Position numbers and translations under genes: made by a program. A model generated the notes under the pieces. The model made no database searches and was not told where the DNA came from. It saw nothing but the letters and a program-made list of their open reading frames with translations. A stretch of 5,369 bases of DNA from Prochlorococcus marinus str. MIT 9215 (GTDB lineage Bacteria; Cyanobacteriota; Cyanobacteriia; PCC-6307; Cyanobiaceae): the NCBI GenBank assembly GCA_949486985.1, contig CATBLW010000303.1, forward strand, positions 1 through 5,369, in the 5' to 3' direction. Shown here piece by piece: positions 4,896 through 5,369 of the stretch; the stretch's first letter is position 1, and the number at the start of each line of letters is the position of its first letter.

Positions 4896-5369
4896 TTAGT
4901 TCTGGCAGAGGCTTTCTGGACCCACTTCGATCACCTCGCCACCGAGATCTGCGCAACCTGCTTCAAAAGCACTCCAGGCATCCATTCCTTGATCCAGTCT
5001 CTGGCTTACTGCAGCGTTAAGAGCATTGACAGGCACGGTGTGGGAAGGGCTCTCCCCGTGACTCTGGAGCTCTTGTTTGTCTTGTATTAACTCAATTGCA
5101 GTTTCAACTTCTTGCCTAAGTGGTGCCGCCTGGCTTTGCCACCAGGGGTGATCGAGGCGATTAAGGGTGGCGAGTGCTTCCCACCAGCGCTGTTGATTGA
5201 TCAGTTCTTGGAGACGTTCATGGTCGATTCGATTGCGGTTCCATGTGCCCCTTAGGCTTTCACTCAGGCTGATGTCAGGGTTGTTCCCTGACTGATCAAT
5301 AGGGGCAAGCATGGCAAGGGAGCGTTCAAGTTCACCGGCCTTGAATAACGCCAGGGTCTGGTTACGAAG
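4896..5369 (-). CDS. Protein of unknown function, 5' part beyond the window
   Basis: The last 157 codons of a minus-strand gene are visible. A possible ATG at 5312-5310 would give 138 residues, but the frame stays open upstream to the edge with protein-like sequence (LRNQTLALFKAGELERSLA) and no SD before that ATG, so I read the gene as partial. I do not recognise the family. Counting from the edge, residues 5-37 and 50-73 are helical. LFKAGELERSLAML and LINQQRWWEALATL share the spacing of degenerate TPR-like helix pairs, and the segment is rich in Trp and Gln. After a polar linker (about 95-113) comes a compact tail, WSAFEAGCADLGGEVIEVG (132-150), then PESLCQN, with two cysteines (139 and 155). 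No membrane segment or signal is visible, though one could lie in the missing part. It converges on pyrR across the tandem repeats. Intact codons and sensible composition argue that it is a real gene. Confidence 0.7.
   Translation of the reverse strand, partial: LRNQTLALFKAGELERSLAMLAPIDQSGNNPDISLSESLRGTWNRNRIDHERLQELINQQRWWEALATLNRLDHPWWQSQAAPLRQEVETAIELIQDKQELQSHGESPSHTVPVNALNAAVSQRLDQGMDAWSAFEAGCADLGGEVIEVGPESLCQN

Overview
The window looks like a chromosomal segment of a marine picocyanobacterium, either marine Synechococcus or a low-light IV, MIT9313-like Prochlorococcus. The evidence is an Amt-type ammonium transporter behind an NtcA-type promoter (NtcA is the cyanobacterial nitrogen regulator), the gpmI-secG-pyrR neighbourhood, intermediate GC content and frequently weak Shine-Dalgarno (SD) sequences. 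The lineage is inferred from gene content and style, not from a database match.

Layout, left to right. Positions 1-238 are a leader with no convincing gene; it holds a GTA-N8-TAC box followed at the expected distance by a -10 hexamer. amt (239-1609, +) encodes a complete ammonium channel with a signal peptide, and a GNRA-capped hairpin follows it. mscL (1769-2110, +) encodes a short mechanosensitive channel and is clearly more AT-rich than its neighbours. It converges on secG (2165-2392, -), which lies downstream of and probably shares a transcript with gpmI (2454-4082, -), the cofactor-independent phosphoglycerate mutase. A 156-base divergent spacer with a perfect 6-bp hairpin separates gpmI from pyrR (4239-4796, +). 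A 17-bp imperfect tandem repeat array fills the gap between pyrR and a converging gene of unknown function (4896 to the right edge, -), whose 5' part lies outside the window.

The genes do not form one pathway: ammonium uptake under nitrogen control, turgor relief, protein export, lower glycolysis or the 3-phosphoglycerate branch after the Calvin cycle, and pyrimidine salvage or regulation. I see no novel multi-gene system, mobile element, CRISPR array or RNA gene. The points most worth a second look are non-coding or compositional: a second NtcA-like box on the amt start codon, the repeat array that appears to grow out of the pyrR 3' end, a related motif after three plus-strand genes, and the compositionally foreign mscL.
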